The position numbers and the translations under genes were made by a program. A stretch of DNA of 64,000 nt from Panonychus citri (taxonomy: Eukaryota; Arthropoda; Arachnida; Trombidiformes; Tetranychidae), in NCBI RefSeq assembly GCF_014898815.1, contig NW_026515416.1:248001-312000 (forward strand), read 5' to 3'. Under the pieces are notes generated by a model. That model was not told where the DNA came from. It saw nothing but the letters and a program-made list of their open reading frames with translations, and searched no databases. Below, piece by piece: positions 61,051-64,000 of this stretch (the stretch's first letter is position 1; every line of letters starts with the position of its first letter).

Positions 61051-62190
61051 CTTGTTGACACTGAATTTAAATAATCACCGAAGAACAAAGAGTATAAAAC
61101 GAGATTTAAAGTAAATTGAATGGAATTAAAATTCAAATAAAGTGAAAGAAAAACCAGAAAGTCCGAAAAAAAGTCAAAAAAGAAAAAGCAAAAAGAGAAC
61201 AAAAAAAAAGAGGAATATGATTTTTCCGGTAAACAGATTTTTGAGAGACCAAAATGAACAAAGAGTTAAATTTGTTAATTGTTTTTCTCAACAAATTCAC
61301 CAATTCGAGTAATCAATTGATTCACTAAAACCGAGGATGAAATGTAAGTAAAAAAGTTAAACAATTGAATCAATAACAAGTAATCAAGAGAGAGAGAAAC
61401 AGATACACAAACTGAGAGTAATTAAGTTAATCAGTGAGAAAAGATAAACATTTAATGTTCATTGGGAGAAAAGAAAGAGAAAAAGAAAGAGAAGAGAAAA
61501 CTGTTCATTCCAATCACCATGGTAACAGTGTCAATAGAATAAAAAGAAGCGTCAAATTCAAAATGGAAAAGAATAGAAAAAAAAATTCTCTTCTCTTTTT
61601 CTCTCAAATTGTACAAATTTCCATTAGTTAACCAGAGATTTTACTTCAAAGGTCAGTTAATCATTTTGTTAGACCGATCAACAAAATTTAAAAGTCTCAA
61701 GTGTTAATTGTTGTTGATTGATTTTCTTTTTCAATTTGAAAAGGAAAACAAGTTGAGCCGAAAATGGAAAAGCATAAAAAGCATTTTGGTGACGTAACTC
61801 TGGCTGGTTACGCCTTCCATCAGCTTGAGTAACTGAAATGGTTTTTTCTTCATGGTGTTTACCTTAATTGTCCTAATTTTGTTTACACTTAATTTCGTCA
61901 ATTAACTAATTGTGGTCTGTTTTTTTTGTTCTATTCCAAGTTACTTTGATCAATTGTTTGGGAATTTCGGTGTTTGTTTGTTCCACATTATTGATCTTCT
62001 TTGGATTCACCTCTCCGATTTTTGGAAGAGTGTCTGAGATTTTCGGCTTGTTTTCTATCTCGATTTTTCTCTTGATTCTATTGTTTTTTTGTTCTTTTCT
62101 CTCTTTATATATACCTTTGGGTTTTTTTTCTTCGATATTTTGGTTGAATTATTTCGTCTTTGATCTAATTACTAGTACTATATAAGAAAG
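61051..62190. promoter_or_regulatory. Shared divergent promoter region of septin and Get4
   Basis: 1.14 kb between two start codons pointing away from each other, so it must hold both 5' UTRs and probably both promoters. A cAMP-response-like TGACGTAA lies at 61790-61797, overlapped by CGTAAC (61793-61798) pairing with GTTACG (61807-61812). A CT/TTT-rich stretch precedes the Get4 ATG, with TATATAA at 62179. An apparent hydrophobic ORF at 61910-62185 is poly-pyrimidine leader sequence, not a likely gene. Confidence 0.5.
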
Positions 62191-62455
62191 ATGGCCTCGC
62201 TAAGAGCAACTCATGGTTCGGAAAGGATACGATCCAAACTGACTAAGCTGATTGAATCCAATGAATTTTATGAGGCTCACCAATTGTATCGGACGCTACA
62301 CTTTCGTTATATTAATTGTTCAAGGTTCACAGATTTGGAGAATCTTCTTTTCGATGGTGCTATCCTGCTACTTGATCGACAGCAATTCAATTCTGGTGCT
62401 GATCTTGCCATTCTTTTCATTGACACTCTCAGCAAAGATATGGATATGAAAGAAG
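62191..62455 (+). CDS. Get4: Get4 exon 1
   Basis: 88 codons plus one base, donor GTATTT. Covers the first helical repeats. Confidence 0.9.
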
Positions 62456-63924
62456 GTATTTTTCTTGATTTGGATTAAGCGTAATCCAAATTGTTTTCAA
62501 CGTTTTCTTTTTCTCCTCTTCTTCGTCCAAGATTATTTTACATTCTCAATAGTTTTTCAGAAAGTTCATCATGTGTTAAATTGTTTTCTTTATCATGTTA
62601 CTCCGATTGAGTTGCTGTTGGTGGTGCTGATTTCATACATGGATTTTCATTGTCTCTGGTTAAGGAAAAAAAATTTCAAACATTTCTGAGTCTAATTGTG
62701 CTTAGTCATTTTATCAACTAATTTCCTGATTCAATTTAATGTCATGCTGAACTTTATCATCTCATGTTGCTCTTAACATTTTTAACTTTCACAGTTTCTG
62801 CTTATTCTGTCGTCTACATAAATTAACCTTTATATTGTTTTTTTTCATGTAATTTTATTTATCTCTTTTTTTCTTCTTTTTCTCTTAGCAATGAAAAATG
62901 AACAAGAGGTTAATAAGCTTTCCAATCGATTGGGCGAATTACTATCTCGTATTCCAGCTGAAACACCGGAACGAATAAAGTTCATCACAGAAGCTTTAAG
63001 GTTGAATGGAAAGATCTTCCCAATGCAACATATTCGTCGTCAATTTGCTCTCATTCTATGGAAGGAGGGAAATTACTCTGATTCTCGTCGACATTTTCTT
63101 CATTGTAGTTACACATGTGGGGAAGATTGTGCCCTCATGTTGATTGAATATCACACCGATTCGGGTTACAAATCAGAAGCCGATCTATTTATAGCTCAAT
63201 TTATTTTACAATTATTGTGTATAAAAAGTAGTAATTCTGCAAACACCGAGGAAATCAAGTTACCATTAAAATCGCCCGCAAGCACCACCGCAACAACAAC
63301 AATACCCGCCACATCAACACCATTGTCGTCTTCCAGTGATAACAGCCATAGTCTCAACTTAAACGATATCTGTCCAAAATCAAATCAACACGCCTATGCC
63401 AACATAACGCTACAATATTATATAGCTAAACATCCGCAGATAATGAAAAATGACCCACCCTTTCTGCTTCCATTGATTAATTTCTTATGGTTTCTTCTGA
63501 TAGCTATTGAGAGGTAAGTCTATTCTCCATTATTGTTATATTATCTAATTTATATTCTTTTTGTCTTCTGAATATTAGCGGTAAAACAGCAACATTCAAC
63601 GTTCTTCTTGAAAAATATGGACCAGTATTGAGTCGTGATCCATCATATCGAGAGTATCTTCAACGAATTGGTGAATTATACTTCGGCTTAAGGCCACCAC
63701 CTAGTAATCGTGGTTTCGGAGGATTTCTGGGTAACTTTTTACAATCTTTCTTGGAAGATAATGAAGACGATAGTAATGATGAAGATGATCCTTCATCTGG
63801 TGACGGAGGAAGAGCTGGTTCTCAAAACTTACAATCAAACAATTCTAATAACACCAATAATCCCAATAATAGACCAGTAACAGCGCCAAGACAAGTTCCA
63901 CAAGCAAGTGAAGACCTTGACTAA
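62191..63924 (+). CDS. Get4: GET4 (TRC35), tail-anchored protein targeting factor
   Basis: Three exons (62191-62455, 62889-63513, 63579-63924) join in phase to 411 residues. N-terminal LTKLIESNEFYEAHQLYRTL and the following repeats form the alpha-solenoid of GET4. The C-terminal part YLQRIGELYFGLRPP and GGFLGNFLQSFLED matches the family's conserved end. GET4 is the cytosolic scaffold that, with GET5/UBL4A (and BAG6 in animals), hands tail-anchored membrane proteins to the GET3 ATPase for insertion into the ER. The protein is longer than the roughly 330 residues usual in animals because of a Ser/Thr-rich insertion at about 202-253 and an Asp/Asn-rich tail after residue 350. The start ATG follows AAGAAAG. 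It is divergent from the septin gene. Confidence 0.93.
62456..62888 (+). other. Get4 intron 1 (433 bp)
   Basis: T-rich, ending in the strong acceptor TTTTTCTCTTAG. Nothing else seen. Confidence 0.8.
62889..63513 (+). CDS. Get4: Get4 exon 2
   Basis: Encodes most of the solenoid (for example IPAETPERIKFITEALR) and the Ser/Thr-rich insertion; ends inside a Ser codon (AG|C) at the donor GTAAGT. Confidence 0.93.
63579..63924 (+). CDS. Get4: Get4 exon 3
   Basis: Follows a 65-bp intron. Encodes FNVLLEKYGPVLSRDPSY, the conserved end, and an acidic, Asn-rich tail; stops at TAA 63922. Confidence 0.93.
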
Positions 63925-64000
63925 AAGACTCGATTAAAAAACAATTATATTGAAAATCTAAATCCAATTTACAATCTGATCCAGTTAAAAATGAAGAATC

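Noticed and set aside
61910..62185. 91-codon hydrophobic frame just upstream of Get4
   Set aside because: Translation of a T-rich leader gives Phe/Leu/Ile by composition alone; it ends before the Get4 ATG and lies in its likely promoter or 5' UTR.

Overview
The window is AT-rich, intron-rich animal DNA, most likely from an arthropod. The evidence is a Beaten-path (Beat) type immunoglobulin gene, a family known from arthropods, next to a septin of the Sep1/SEPT2 subgroup and the tail-anchored-protein factor GET4, all in the canonical spliceosomal GT-AG style. An acariform mite is a reasonable guess from the very AT-rich noncoding DNA and mixed intron sizes, but the sequence does not settle it. 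Introns and spacers are filled with short (GAT)n/(ATC)n and (GA)n/(CT)n tracts. These create many meaningless Met/Ile/Asp/Ser/His-rich open frames, which I left out.

Region 1 (1-about 5860) is retrotransposon sequence, visibly richer in G+C than the rest. A complete-looking non-LTR (LINE) element lies on the + strand with a small first ORF (955-1476), a Gag-like ORF1 with three zinc knuckles (1686-2549) and a 992-residue endonuclease/reverse transcriptase ORF (2837-5815) of R1-clade character. A perfect 8-bp hairpin follows the last stop codon. Head-to-head with it, a different triple-knuckle Gag ORF runs off the left edge on the - strand (824 to 1).

Region 2 (6662-23919, +) is a six-exon gene for a 341-residue secreted two-Ig protein with a signal peptide and a hydrophobic C-terminus that looks like a GPI-anchor signal. 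Region 3 (25263-41049, +) is a four-exon Beat-family gene for 368 residues with the same layout. The two genes are tandem neighbours. Both look like cell-surface recognition proteins; in flies Beat proteins act in axon guidance by binding Sidestep proteins.

Inside the 10.4-kb second intron of the Beat gene sits a 3.4-kb LTR retrotransposon (34573-37945) in sense orientation. It has TG...CA LTRs, a primer-binding site that matches tRNA-Trp, a 2-kb leader and a broken gag, but no pol. The leader carries the most striking signal in the window: about 17 short hairpins with the same 8-nt loop (TAGTTATT) and at least five different, compensating stems. A recent 199-bp tandem repeat carrying nuclear-receptor-like sites follows at 38593-39023.

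Region 4 (42612-61050, -) is a nine-exon septin gene of 381 residues, with one 15.3-kb intron separating the P-loop/G3 exons from the G4 and C-terminal exons. Region 5 (62191-63924, +) is a three-exon GET4 gene of 411 residues. The septin and GET4 start codons face away from each other across 1.14 kb, which probably holds both promoters; the Beat and septin genes are convergent across 1.56 kb. No tRNA, rRNA or CRISPR structure was seen.
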